Assembly: GCA_022844565.1 (NCBI GenBank)
Contig: JALHLK010000004.1
Location: 1-64,000 of the forward strand
DNA length: 64,000 bases
Direction: 5' to 3'
Source of the DNA: Saprospiraceae bacterium
Lineage (GTDB): Bacteria > Bacteroidota > Bacteroidia > Chitinophagales > Saprospiraceae
The notes under the pieces are model-generated. The model did no database searches. It saw only the letters and a program-made list of their open reading frames with translations, and had not been told where the DNA came from. The stretch's first letter is position 1; the number at the start of each line of letters is the position of its first letter. Both the position numbers and the translations under genes were made by a program. This document shows positions 1 to 8,815 of the stretch, one piece after another.

Positions 1-2610
1 GAGTTGACAGAGGAAGATGTATTGAATAATACGGTGAGGGCTAGAATAAACGATTTCAGAGAATTTGGTCAAGAAGGATGTTTTATAAAGGGACAGTTTC
101 CAGTAAATTGTACAGTAGATACATCAATAATAGGTTTGTGTGAAGGTGAAAATGGAGAAGATCCAAAACTACCTTATACAATGCTTGAAACTTCAGATAA
201 TTGTGGAAACTATTTCAATGGTAGACCTGGTCCGGTAAGTACCAATGGGTTTACTCCAAATGGATTACCGAGGTTTAATCCTAATTTCAAGGATCCAGGA
301 TGTAACGTATTAGGTAGAAAAATCACGATAGAAGAATATAGTGTGGGCGAAGGTTGCAAAAAGTGGATTGTAAAATTTGACTACATCAACTGGTGCTGCA
401 ATGAAAAAGCAGCCTGCAGAGAGACCATCTACAAATACGAAGACACCGTAGCACCTGAGATGGTAGTCTGTCCAAGCGTAGATACAGACATATTGGATGC
501 GAATTGTAGAGCCCAATTCACCTTGAGCCCAGAAGCAACAGACGAAGGATTATGCGATGCAGGTTTATCATGGAGAATTAGAATATATCCAAACATAGCC
601 AATCCAACAGCAATGCAAATCAACAACGCTAGCCTGTACACAGAGTTTAGAACAGTCAATGGACTAAGTACCGGTTTAGAATTAAGAGGAACAAATCCGA
701 CATTCACGCACCCAACAGGATTATCAGCAGGGGTGCATGGAGTACTATATATCGTAAGAGATGGATGTGGCAATGTGACAGAATGTAGAAACACGATAGG
801 TATCTGGCCAAAAGCAGCGACACCATATTGCGTAAGCTTAAGTAGCGCAGTTATGAAGAATGGATTAGTAGAGTTGTGGGCAAAAGACTTCGACAGAGGA
901 AGTTTCACAAATTGTGGATCAGGAGGTATGTTATTCACATTCAATAGAGGAGGAAATTTCGAACACCCAGCAGGAGCAGGTACAGATTCAATCACTTATA
1001 GACACTACTTTACGGGTGCGGGTAAATTTTTATCATATGATAATAGTGAAGTAGACGGAAGAAGAAGTTCAGATGCTGCTTATGCATTAGCATTGGAAGC
1101 GTACAATAAAGGAACTGCACAGTTGTGGATACCAGATGTATCAATAAGAAAGAGACCAACTTTACCAAATGGTACTGCTCAGCCAGACGAAAGAGTTCTT
1201 ACAGGGGGTACATCAGGCATGCAATTTGGCTGTAAGGTAGATTCATCACAAGTAGGAGCCCCAGTGATAGTAGAGATGCGAGTGTGGGATCTGAGAAGGT
1301 TCAAAGCAGGTACAATACAAGGCAGTGACTTCTGTAGCACAAGATTGACCTTAATAGACAATCAAAGTGGCTGTGGAGCAAAAACGTTAGTGACATTAGG
1401 TGGTACAGTACAGACAGAATCAGTAGAGATGATGAACGCAGTAGAAGTAAGCTTGAAAGCTGAATTACCAGATTATCCAATAGCGACGAAGACAGATAAA
1501 GATGGTAAGTATGAATTCAATTCATTGCCAATCGGGGTAAACTATACGATCGAAGCCAAGAAGGTTGGAGACTACATGAATGGAGTGAATACGCTAGACT
1601 TAGTACAGATACAAAGACACATCTTAGGTATTAAGAAGTTGGAAAATCCATATCAGATGATAGCAGCGGATGCAGATGGAGATGAGGCGGTCCGAGTGAA
1701 CGATATCGTGACATTAAGAAAAATGATCTTGGGTATCACCGACAAAATCGAAGATATGCCAAGTTGGAGATTTATCGATGCAAGCGATAGGATGGAGAAC
1801 GGTCCATGGCCATTCCGAGAAGTGATAAGCCACGGAGTATTGACGGAGACCACTTTTAATAACAACTTCATAGGCGTAAAACTTGGTGATGTAGACGGTA
1901 CAGCGAGTGCCAATGCGGTAAGCAAATCTACACAACCTAGAAGCACAGGTGTGAGATTGAGCGTAGAAGATAGGGCAATGAAAGCAGGTGAAGAGGTAGA
2001 AATATCCCTAACAGCAGAACAATTCAACGAAGTACACGGTATGCAGCTGACGCTAAGCCACGATGGAATGGAGGTAATAAGCATAGACGGTAGAGCGATA
2101 GAAATGACAGCAGACCACGTAGGAAAAGTAAGCAAAGACAAAACTACGATGAGCTGGGCATCTGCAAATGGCACCACAGTATCCCAAGGCAGTGAAGTGA
2201 TGCGACTGACATTCAGAGCTACGAAAGCACTGCAATTATCAAATGTACTCCAGATCACAAGTGAAGTGACAGGAGCAGAAGCATATGTAGGTGCAGACAT
2301 GGAGCGAAGCGGCATTGAACTAGAAGTGAGAGGCAAGGAAGGCCGATCATTCGCAGTAGGCCAAAACGAGCCAAACCCATGGAAGACAAGTACCGTGATC
2401 AACTACACATTGCCTGAGGCAGGTACAGTAAAACTGACCGTCCTAGACATAACCGGTAAAGTCATACGGACATATGACGCTAAAGGCGAAGCTGGGCAAA
2501 ATCAAGCGACGATCACGCGTGAGCAATTGAACGAAGCATCAGGTATCTTGATCTATAAGGTTGAATCAGGAGCCTTTAGCGCACACAGAAAGATGTTAGT
2601 TATAGAATAA
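1..2610 (+). CDS. C-terminal part of a large T9SS-secreted surface protein (5' end outside window)
   Basis: The reading frame is open from the first base, so only the last 869 codons are present. In order it shows cysteine-rich HYR-like modules (DTVAPEMVVCP near residues 148-158), a carboxypeptidase-regulatory/SdrB-like domain (about 464-524), a dockerin-like pair of calcium loops (about 524-590, with DLVQIQRHILG and DADGDEAVRVND), a cohesin-like beta-sandwich (about 645-770) and a type A T9SS C-terminal sorting domain (about 782-869, NEPNPWKTST through HRKMLVIE). The protein should be exported by Sec, then moved across the outer membrane by the type IX system and anchored on the cell surface. 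Cohesin/dockerin-like modules are common in Saprospiraceae adhesins. The ligand is unknown. A strong terminator follows. Confidence 0.85.
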   Translation, partial: ELTEEDVLNNTVRARINDFREFGQEGCFIKGQFPVNCTVDTSIIGLCEGENGEDPKLPYTMLETSDNCGNYFNGRPGPVSTNGFTPNGLPRFNPNFKDPGCNVLGRKITIEEYSVGEGCKKWIVKFDYINWCCNEKAACRETIYKYEDTVAPEMVVCPSVDTDILDANCRAQFTLSPEATDEGLCDAGLSWRIRIYPNIANPTAMQINNASLYTEFRTVNGLSTGLELRGTNPTFTHPTGLSAGVHGVLYIVRDGCGNVTECRNTIGIWPKAATPYCVSLSSAVMKNGLVELWAKDFDRGSFTNCGSGGMLFTFNRGGNFEHPAGAGTDSITYRHYFTGAGKFLSYDNSEVDGRRSSDAAYALALEAYNKGTAQLWIPDVSIRKRPTLPNGTAQPDERVLTGGTSGMQFGCKVDSSQVGAPVIVEMRVWDLRRFKAGTIQGSDFCSTRLTLIDNQSGCGAKTLVTLGGTVQTESVEMMNAVEVSLKAELPDYPIATKTDKDGKYEFNSLPIGVNYTIEAKKVGDYMNGVNTLDLVQIQRHILGIKKLENPYQMIAADADGDEAVRVNDIVTLRKMILGITDKIEDMPSWRFIDASDRMENGPWPFREVISHGVLTETTFNNNFIGVKLGDVDGTASANAVSKSTQPRSTGVRLSVEDRAMKAGEEVEISLTAEQFNEVHGMQLTLSHDGMEVISIDGRAIEMTADHVGKVSKDKTTMSWASANGTTVSQGSEVMRLTFRATKALQLSNVLQITSEVTGAEAYVGADMERSGIELEVRGKEGRSFAVGQNEPNPWKTSTVINYTLPEAGTVKLTVLDITGKVIRTYDAKGEAGQNQATITREQLNEASGILIYKVESGAFSAHRKMLVIE

Positions 2611-2660
2611 GCTGTGAGCTTTGAGCAATTAGCTGTTAGCTAGAGCAACGTAAATAAAAG

Positions 2661-2698
2661 AGTTTCGGTTTCAGTAAAATGAAATCGGGGCTTTTTTT
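2661..2698 (+). terminator. Rho-independent terminator of the T9SS cargo gene
   Basis: A 13-bp stem (2661-2673 pairing with 2680-2692, several G-U pairs) closes a six-base loop and runs into seven T residues. It lies 50 bp after the stop codon. Confidence 0.85.
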
Positions 2699-2730
2699 AT
2701 GGCCCAGATTGAGTGACGGCCGGCTCATTA

Positions 2731-2784
2731 TGGCTTGCCAAATTTATTTGACAAAATATAAAACCAAATAAATTTGGTTTGCCA
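2731..2784. repeat. Inverted repeat in intergenic DNA
   Basis: CCAAATTTATTTG (2738-2750) is perfectly complementary to 2765-2777 across a 14-base spacer. Outside a three-base mismatch the arms continue with TGGC and GCCA. There is no T-run, so it looks like a palindromic repeat or operator rather than a terminator. It lies between the end of a plus-strand gene and the end of a minus-strand operon. Confidence 0.6.
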
Positions 2785-2971
2785 TTAGGAAAACAATAAA
2801 AATCAGGGCAATAGGGTAAATTGAATAATTTGTTAAGGTTCAAATGGTATAATGCTCAAATGATACAATAATGGGAATGACCTAATGTTCAAATAGTTCT
2901 ATGTTCAAATAAATGATCCAATTTTCTAATATACACAATGTCGATTTTCGCTAAAAGCTAATAGCCAGCTG
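2785..2971. repeat. Low-complexity spacer with repeated ATGTTCAAAT-type words
   Basis: This stretch between convergent transcription units has no plausible gene. It carries four copies of a TTCAAATg/a-like word (around 2838, 2855, 2886 and 2902) and ends with an AGCTAATAGCCAGCTG-type word close to the eda stop codon. Both word families recur in other spacers of this window (25811-25835, 53361-53400, 22862-22885, 54079-54115). Confidence 0.5.
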
Positions 2972-3634
2972 CTAAATAACCCTTGTAATAACGTCAAGTT
3001 GGTTACGGGTTTTGTTCACCCTTAAACTTATCTCTTTAAAATGCTGGTACAAACTTACATAATCCCTATCCGCCATCATTTTACCATCAAATAATGATCC
3101 ACCCATGCCCACACCATAGGCACCCGCTTTAATGTAAGCTTCGACATTTTCTAAAGAAACCCCACCAGTTGGCAGTAATTTTAATGAACTTAATGGGGCT
3201 AGGATATCTTTTACAAATGTTGGCCCTAAAGCCGTAGCCGGGAAAATTTTAACGGCAGTGGCCCCTAATTGTGCCGCTTTATATATTTCTGAAGGCGTAA
3301 ATGCTCCGGGGAATATTGGGATGCTTTGTTTGAGGCAATAGCTTATGACTTGCTCATCGAGTATAGGACTTACTATGAAGGAAGCTCCAGAATCTACCGC
3401 AATTTTAAGTTCTTCTAGGTTACACACAGTACCTGCACCAATATTGAGGTCGGGATGATTCTTGGTCAAAGTGGCAATTGTTTTGGATAAATCAGGTGAA
3501 TTCATTGTCACTTCCAATGTGGTAAATCCAGCTTCTTTATAATAAGGAATGATTTCCTCTATGGTTGATAAAGTAAATCCTCGCAAAATTCCGACGACAG
3601 GCATTTTTTCAAACAATTCGATACTATACTTCAT
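2972..3634 (-). CDS. eda: KDPG/KDPGal-type 2-keto-3-deoxy-6-phospho-sugar-acid aldolase
   Basis: This class I aldolase should split 2-keto-3-deoxy-6-phosphogluconate or -galactonate into pyruvate and glyceraldehyde-3-phosphate in the cytosol. The 220 aa match the usual family length. Visible family motifs are GILRG (16-20), the glutamate in EVTMNS (E41), GAGTV (66-70), the Schiff-base lysine in VKIFPA (K129) and the phosphate-binding PTGGV (155-159). It lies 11 bp downstream of a DgoK-family kinase, which makes the pathway assignment firm. Sequence alone does not separate eda from dgoA specificity. Confidence 0.9.
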   Translation of the reverse strand: MKYSIELFEKMPVVGILRGFTLSTIEEIIPYYKEAGFTTLEVTMNSPDLSKTIATLTKNHPDLNIGAGTVCNLEELKIAVDSGASFIVSPILDEQVISYCLKQSIPIFPGAFTPSEIYKAAQLGATAVKIFPATALGPTFVKDILAPLSSLKLLPTGGVSLENVEAYIKAGAYGVGMGGSLFDGKMMADRDYVSLYQHFKEISLRVNKTRNQLDVITRVI

Positions 3635-3645
3635 TTATTTTGTTT

Positions 3646-4599
3646 TTAATATAGGTAATGTTGAAGTAACACATATTGCCCTTTAACCACAGCTAAGTCT
3701 ACAATATCTTTATTAACCACTTCCGTTTTAGAAGTTAAACCTACAATGTCAATTGCTCTGCTATACAATTCACTCAATTTTTTCCCAGCACATAAGATTA
3801 TTTTATCAGAGGAATTTGTCATCAACGTTTTGATCTCCTCACCAATTAATAACCCACTCAAGTAATTATAGTTTTCAAAATCATTTTTCTCGTTGAATAG
3901 TGAGTTTGTCCTAATTTTGAACAGGGAATTTAATATCGTATCATTACTTTGGGCTTTCCTAACTCCCTCTTCAAATGCTTGCCAATTAGGTTTAACATTT
4001 GTATTTTTTTGTATGGAGTTTTTTAAAATGGAATGATTCATGATTATATCAAATAATTCTCCCGTCATAAAAGTTTTACAATCAGTAATAACTCCTTTAG
4101 TGCAAAAAATGTGTTTACTGTGTGTACCTGGTAACACAAAAACTACATTTTGATCTTCATACTCTTTCTCATAAAGACCGATCAATTGTGTTTCCTCACC
4201 ACGTACGACATCTGTTTCAGACCTCAAACCAGATATCAAATATATTGGATGGGTCAAATTTGAATCAATACGCACCATGTTGAGGTTAATCTCCTTTAAA
4301 GTAAGCGGTAAAGTGCTGTAGGGTAGTTCTCGCAGCCCAATATTGGATGATGCCATCCCAGATAATACAATCGCTGTCGAAGATTCAATTTGATTTGTAA
4401 ATTGATGTATCTCCCGACCCAACAAATCTAAATAAAAAGACACTCGGTTACCACCATCATTCAGCCATTCTTGATACACTGCCTTTATGCCTTTTTCTGA
4501 TATGACTTCTTCTACAATTTCAAGTGTAGGAGTTTTGACCAATCGAATCCTCAGATTTGTAGTTCCCCAATCGACACTTATGAAATAGTTGTTTTGCAT
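3646..4599 (-). CDS. dgoK: 2-dehydro-3-deoxygalactonokinase (DgoK family)
   Basis: This cytosolic sugar-acid kinase phosphorylates 2-keto-3-deoxygalactonate (or the gluconate epimer) at C6, making the substrate of the aldolase just downstream. The 317 aa show the ASKHA-fold N-terminal phosphate loop SVDWGTTN (8-15), GMASSNIG (81-88), RGEETQ (133-138), PGTHSKH (157-163) and FMTGELFD (177-184), all typical of DgoK. It starts 10 bp after the PIN-toxin stop codon, so kinase and aldolase may be read from the antitoxin promoter. The products would link galactonate or galacturonate catabolism to lower glycolysis. Confidence 0.88.
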   Translation of the reverse strand: MQNNYFISVDWGTTNLRIRLVKTPTLEIVEEVISEKGIKAVYQEWLNDGGNRVSFYLDLLGREIHQFTNQIESSTAIVLSGMASSNIGLRELPYSTLPLTLKEINLNMVRIDSNLTHPIYLISGLRSETDVVRGEETQLIGLYEKEYEDQNVVFVLPGTHSKHIFCTKGVITDCKTFMTGELFDIIMNHSILKNSIQKNTNVKPNWQAFEEGVRKAQSNDTILNSLFKIRTNSLFNEKNDFENYNYLSGLLIGEEIKTLMTNSSDKIILCAGKKLSELYSRAIDIVGLTSKTEVVNKDIVDLAVVKGQYVLLQHYLY

Positions 4600-4609
4600 G
4601 AATATTAAA

Positions 4610-5032
4610 TTACGCTCTTGTAATTGATTCTAAATAGTTGTCAGGTGTCATAACAGATAAGTTGCTCTTTTTGTAGTCTTTTAAGTTTCTAGTTATGATA
4701 ATTTTTATATCTTCAGTTGTTTCTGCTGAAAAATTTTGTAGTCCATCCTCAAAATCCTTAAAGCCTGAATTTAATGCTTTTATGACTGAAGTTTTATCTA
4801 TTATTGAAATTTCCAATATATTAACTAATATTTTTAAGCTGCTGATTACTTTTTCATGTTTCGAATTTCTACAAAGAATGTAATAAATATTGCTCAAAAT
4901 CACAGGTGTAATAAACCCCTTAATTTCTCCAGATTCACACCGAGCTAAAATGATTGAGGCATTATCACTAAATGGTTTTCTATCTAAAAGTATATCAAGA
5001 ATTACATCACTATCAATCAAAATGTTATCCAT
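4610..5032 (-). CDS. PIN-domain ribonuclease toxin (VapC-like)
   Basis: This 140-aa PIN-domain protein probably acts as a metal-dependent RNase toxin. The N-terminal acidic residue sits in ILIDSDVILDILLDRKPF (D7). A central DFEDGLQ (from D93) and a late IITRNLKDY (N116, D119) match the PIN acidic cluster, although the second conserved acid is not obvious. Its start codon overlaps the antitoxin stop by one base (TAATG), a typical translationally coupled toxin arrangement. The dgoK gene begins 10 bp downstream. A related PIN gene in this window, at 34081, is a pseudogene. Confidence 0.8.
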   Translation of the reverse strand: MDNILIDSDVILDILLDRKPFSDNASIILARCESGEIKGFITPVILSNIYYILCRNSKHEKVISSLKILVNILEISIIDKTSVIKALNSGFKDFEDGLQNFSAETTEDIKIIITRNLKDYKKSNLSVMTPDNYLESITRA

Positions 5033-5280
5033 TACAAATATTTTTCTTCAAGACTCAACATTAATTCTTTTTTATAGTCAAAATGTTTTGGTGCTTTGAA
5101 TGATCCTTTTAGGGCTTTAACCATAGGTGTTAATTCATCTTTGGTACTTGATTTGTTTTCAACTAGCGCCTTGAAATAGTTTTCTACCAAATCAGAAAGA
5201 CTTTGTTCCTTTTTTCGAGCATATTCTTTTGCTTTCTCAATGACATCTTGTTCCATTGTTAAAGTTAGTTTTGTATTCAT
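5032..5280 (-). CDS. Antitoxin, ribbon-helix-helix-like (DUF6364-type)
   Basis: The 82-aa protein starts MNTKLTLTMEQDVIEKAKEYA, a short beta strand followed by a helix as in RHH DNA-binding antitoxins, with a basic, probably disordered tail for toxin binding. It precedes the PIN gene with a one-base overlap. By analogy with VapBC modules it would bind and neutralise the PIN protein and repress its own promoter, which must lie in the AT-rich spacer upstream of 5280. The DUF6364 assignment is from memory of family sequences. Confidence 0.75.
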   Translation of the reverse strand: MNTKLTLTMEQDVIEKAKEYARKKEQSLSDLVENYFKALVENKSSTKDELTPMVKALKGSFKAPKHFDYKKELMLSLEEKYL

Positions 5281-5637
5281 TTTAATATTTTATGTAAAGA
5301 TAAGACAATTTTTATACGTGTAATATATTTTATTATTTAACGTGTAATTTTTTATTGGTTATAAATTTTAACATTGACAAAACTCAACTTTGTGATTATA
5401 AATCTCAAAATGTAGTTTTATTTTAAACCTATCAATATGTTTAATTCACCTTACTGAATTAAATAAAATAATGCCCTAAATTCAAAGTTTATTTAAAAAT
5501 ATAATTAAAGATTTGCTTTTTTAATCTTTTATAATAAAACCTAAAATCGATTTCCTATTATTTTAGGTTTTAAATACCACCTTTTTCCAACTTTCTTATT
5601 ATTATTGACCTTGATTCAAAACTTAAATCTTGTCATT
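5281..5637. other. AT-rich divergent spacer
   Basis: This spacer separates the antitoxin operon from the secreted beta-propeller gene and should hold both promoters. No gene is visible. The only clear structure is the 13-bp inverted repeat at 5535-5572. Confidence 0.5.
5535..5572. promoter_or_regulatory. Perfect 13-bp inverted repeat upstream of the beta-propeller gene
   Basis: TAAAACCTAAAAT (5535-5547) is exactly complementary to 5560-5572 with a 12-base spacer, ending 65 bp before the start codon at 5638. It could be an operator or the hairpin of a 5' untranslated region. It lacks a T-run. Confidence 0.45.
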
Positions 5638-8600
5638 ATGAAACAATGTTGTTTTTTTATGTTCATTTTTATCCAATCTGCATTACTTATTGGACAAGTG
5701 AATTCACAAAAACCATTTGATAACCTAAAATTTCGCTATATCGGTGTAGATGGCAATAGGACCATAGCCGTAGTGGGAGAGGCTGGCAACCCCATGGTAT
5801 CCTACGTCGGTGCGGCTTCTGGAGGTATCTTTAAGACGGAAGATGGCGGAATCAATTGGAAACCCATTTTTGATGATCAGGATGTTGCAGCAATTGGGTC
5901 ATTAGCAATAGCGCCTTCTAATCAGAATCAAATATGGTGTGGAACAGGGGAATCATTTGTAATTCGTCCTGCCCATCAATATGGCAATGGTATCTACAAA
6001 TCATCTGATGCTGGCAAAACGTGGAAACATATGGGATTAGAGACTTCCGCTCGTATTGGTCGTGTCGTAGTGCATCCTCAAGATACCAATATCGTCTATG
6101 CAGCAGTATTGGGTAATACCCACGCACCTCAAAAAGATAAAGGTGTCTACAAAACGATAGACGGTGGTAAGACTTGGCAACAAATATTCTTTGTTAATGA
6201 ATATACAGGCTGTAATGAGATAGAAGTAGATCAAAACAACCCAAACATACTTTTTGCGGCCATGTGGCAAGCTGATATTAAGACTTGGGGCTTAAAATCG
6301 GGTGGAGAGGGTAGTGGGATCTATCGATCTACCAATGCTGGAAAAACGTGGGAACCGATGAATACCAAAGGCATAGAATTCGGTGCAAATCATCCTGTAG
6401 GTAAAACCTCCGTTTGTATTGCTCCATCTAACTCTAATGTCATATATGCCCTTGTCGAAGATAAAGAACCAAGACTTTACAAATCTGAAAATGGAGGAAA
6501 TGCTTGGACGCTTGTCAAAAAAGATCATTCTATGGCTCAACGAGCAGGTTATTACACCAGAGTCCGCGTCTCTACAGGAAATGCAGATGAAGTATATACG
6601 ATATGTGTCAATATAAGCAAATCTTTGGATGGCGGTAAAACTTGGGCAAAACCACTTGGCAGTCCTTGGGCAATGGGAGGTGACTGTCACGATATGTGGT
6701 TTGATCCAAAAAACCCAAACAGACAAATGGTCGCTCATGATGGTTGTATGAATATGTCTTCTAATGGCGGTATGACATGGCAAAATATCAATCTTCCTAT
6801 TGCACAAATGTACCATGTTGCAGTGGATAATCAGATACCTTATAATGTGTACGGCAATCGTCAAGACGGCTATTCCTATCGAGGTCCATCCAATAGCAGA
6901 ACGGGGAGTATCACCTTGAGTCATTGGCAAAATGTAGGTGGTTGTGAGTCAGGTTTTGCTCAGGCTGATCCTTTTCAACAAAATCTCATTTGGTCAGGAT
7001 GTTATGATGGCGGATTAGATGTCACAGATCTTAATACGGGCATCGCGCGAGATGTGCGCGTATGGCCTGAAACACAATATGGTTGGAAGCCCGCTGATGT
7101 GAAATACCGTTGGCATTGGAATTTTCCTATGGTTCTTTCTAAACATACTAAAGGTACGGTATGGGTTGGTAGTCAATTCATACACCGAACCACCAATGGA
7201 GGACAATCTTGGGAGGTAATTAGCCCAGATCTTACAACTGCAGACCCAACCAAGATGGATAACTCAGGTGGGATAGCATACGACAACCTCAATACTTGGG
7301 ATGGTTGCACAACGCTCAACATGGCAGAGTCTCCAGTCAAAGAAGGAACCTTGTGGGTGGGTACTAACGATGGTCTACTTCATTTGACTACCGATGGTGG
7401 CAAAAACTGGACAAATGTTACTAACAACATCTCAGGTCTCCCCAAAGATGGAACGGTTTCTTGTATCGAGGCCTCCCATTTTGATGCTAAAACATGTTAT
7501 GTCTCTTATCGATTAAATTACATTGGAGATACCAAATCTTACATCTTCAAAACCACAGATAATGGTAAAACTTGGACAAAAATCACAGGCGATATACCTC
7601 AAAATCAGCAATCTACAATTTTTCAAATCAAAGAAGATCCAGCTGTAAAAGGATTACTTTATGCAGGTTGTGACAACGGTCTTTATTTTTCTCACAACGA
7701 TGGTCAGAATTGGACTAGGCTCAAAAATAACCTTCCTCCAGCTCCAGTTTATGGCATTGCGGTTCAAAATCATTTTGGTGATTTGGCCATTGGTACGTAT
7801 GGTCGAGGCTTTTATATCCTTGACGACTTGACACCTATCCGAGAATGGACGCTCCAAAATAAAGAAAAGCCCATTCATTTATTTAGCATAAGACCCGCTT
7901 ACAGATTTCAAAAGCTGCAAGGCACACACGCAGAAAGTGGCTCGTTCCCGGGGCAGAATCCTTCATATGGAGCATCCATCAATTACTACCAAAAAGACAC
8001 TTTGTCAAAAGCCGCTTCTATTCTTGTTTTGGACATGAAAGGAGATACGATTAGAAAGTATACAGGTATTAATAAGACCGGTATTTTTCGCACCAATTGG
8101 GATCTTCGAGGAGAAGCAGCCAAACTCCCACGACTCAGGACCAAACCTCGTGGTATAGATTGGGTTGAGCTCGATAAAGAAGGCACAAGAGCAATATATC
8201 CTTGGGATTTGGATATGCAACCAGGCTTAAACTCACCCTTGGTTCCTGATGGTAAATACCGCATCCAATATGTAGCGGATAAAAAAGTGCAAGAACAAAT
8301 TGTAGAGGTAAAAAAGGACCCAAATATGCCCAATACCTCGGAAGATATCAAAAAGCAGTATGAATTTGGTGTAAAACTCAATCGAGATATTAAATCTACC
8401 GTTCGACTCATTGAAGACATGGAAAAACAACGAAAAACACTCATGGATGCCATTGCCACGGAAAAGTCAGATCAGAAGAAAAAAGATTTAGTCAGCCTTG
8501 AAGATCAAGTATATCAGCTTGAAAGCGGGCTTTTTGATATCATGCAGACAGGTGCAAGGCAAGATAATTTTCGTAATCCAGTCGGAGTTTTAGAGCGTTT

Positions 8601-8766
8601 TCTAGCAATCGGCAAAGAATTGTTAATGGCAAGTGGTGATCATCCACCTACTGCCCAACAAATAGAAGTATATAACCTTACAACACAAAAGCTCGCCTCG
8701 ACGATTGCAGCCCACAAAAAGTTGATGGGAACAAAAGAATGGAAAGCAATAGATGGTAATCCATAA
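5638..8766 (+). CDS. Secreted Asp-box/VPS10-like beta-propeller protein
   Basis: I place the start at the ATG at 5638, which gives a clean signal peptide (MKQCCFFMFIFIQSALLIGQ); the frame extends 11 codons upstream to a TTG. The 1042-aa product has many Asp-box repeats of the type S-x-D-G-G-K-T-W (for example IFKTEDGGINW, IYKSSDAGKTW, VYKTIDGGKTW, KSLDGGKTW), so it forms sortilin/sialidase-like propellers over about residues 30-740. The C-terminal 300 residues are helical with a charged coiled-coil stretch. Such proteins are abundant in Bacteroidota and are often annotated as glycosyl hydrolases without proof. It lies 49 bp upstream of a Gfo/Idh/MocA gene, so the two may be co-transcribed. 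Confidence 0.85.
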   Translation: MKQCCFFMFIFIQSALLIGQVNSQKPFDNLKFRYIGVDGNRTIAVVGEAGNPMVSYVGAASGGIFKTEDGGINWKPIFDDQDVAAIGSLAIAPSNQNQIWCGTGESFVIRPAHQYGNGIYKSSDAGKTWKHMGLETSARIGRVVVHPQDTNIVYAAVLGNTHAPQKDKGVYKTIDGGKTWQQIFFVNEYTGCNEIEVDQNNPNILFAAMWQADIKTWGLKSGGEGSGIYRSTNAGKTWEPMNTKGIEFGANHPVGKTSVCIAPSNSNVIYALVEDKEPRLYKSENGGNAWTLVKKDHSMAQRAGYYTRVRVSTGNADEVYTICVNISKSLDGGKTWAKPLGSPWAMGGDCHDMWFDPKNPNRQMVAHDGCMNMSSNGGMTWQNINLPIAQMYHVAVDNQIPYNVYGNRQDGYSYRGPSNSRTGSITLSHWQNVGGCESGFAQADPFQQNLIWSGCYDGGLDVTDLNTGIARDVRVWPETQYGWKPADVKYRWHWNFPMVLSKHTKGTVWVGSQFIHRTTNGGQSWEVISPDLTTADPTKMDNSGGIAYDNLNTWDGCTTLNMAESPVKEGTLWVGTNDGLLHLTTDGGKNWTNVTNNISGLPKDGTVSCIEASHFDAKTCYVSYRLNYIGDTKSYIFKTTDNGKTWTKITGDIPQNQQSTIFQIKEDPAVKGLLYAGCDNGLYFSHNDGQNWTRLKNNLPPAPVYGIAVQNHFGDLAIGTYGRGFYILDDLTPIREWTLQNKEKPIHLFSIRPAYRFQKLQGTHAESGSFPGQNPSYGASINYYQKDTLSKAASILVLDMKGDTIRKYTGINKTGIFRTNWDLRGEAAKLPRLRTKPRGIDWVELDKEGTRAIYPWDLDMQPGLNSPLVPDGKYRIQYVADKKVQEQIVEVKKDPNMPNTSEDIKKQYEFGVKLNRDIKSTVRLIEDMEKQRKTLMDAIATEKSDQKKKDLVSLEDQVYQLESGLFDIMQTGARQDNFRNPVGVLERFLAIGKELLMASGDHPPTAQQIEVYNLTTQKLASTIAAHKKLMGTKEWKAIDGNP

Positions 8767-8815
8767 TCAAAATTAGATTTGAAGTAAAAGAAAATGAAAT
8801 AATAAAATTATAAAA

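Noticed and set aside
429-2402. Long minus-strand open frames opposite the T9SS cargo gene
   Set aside because: They are shadows of a well-supported plus-strand gene; they have no family motifs and arise from its codon pattern.
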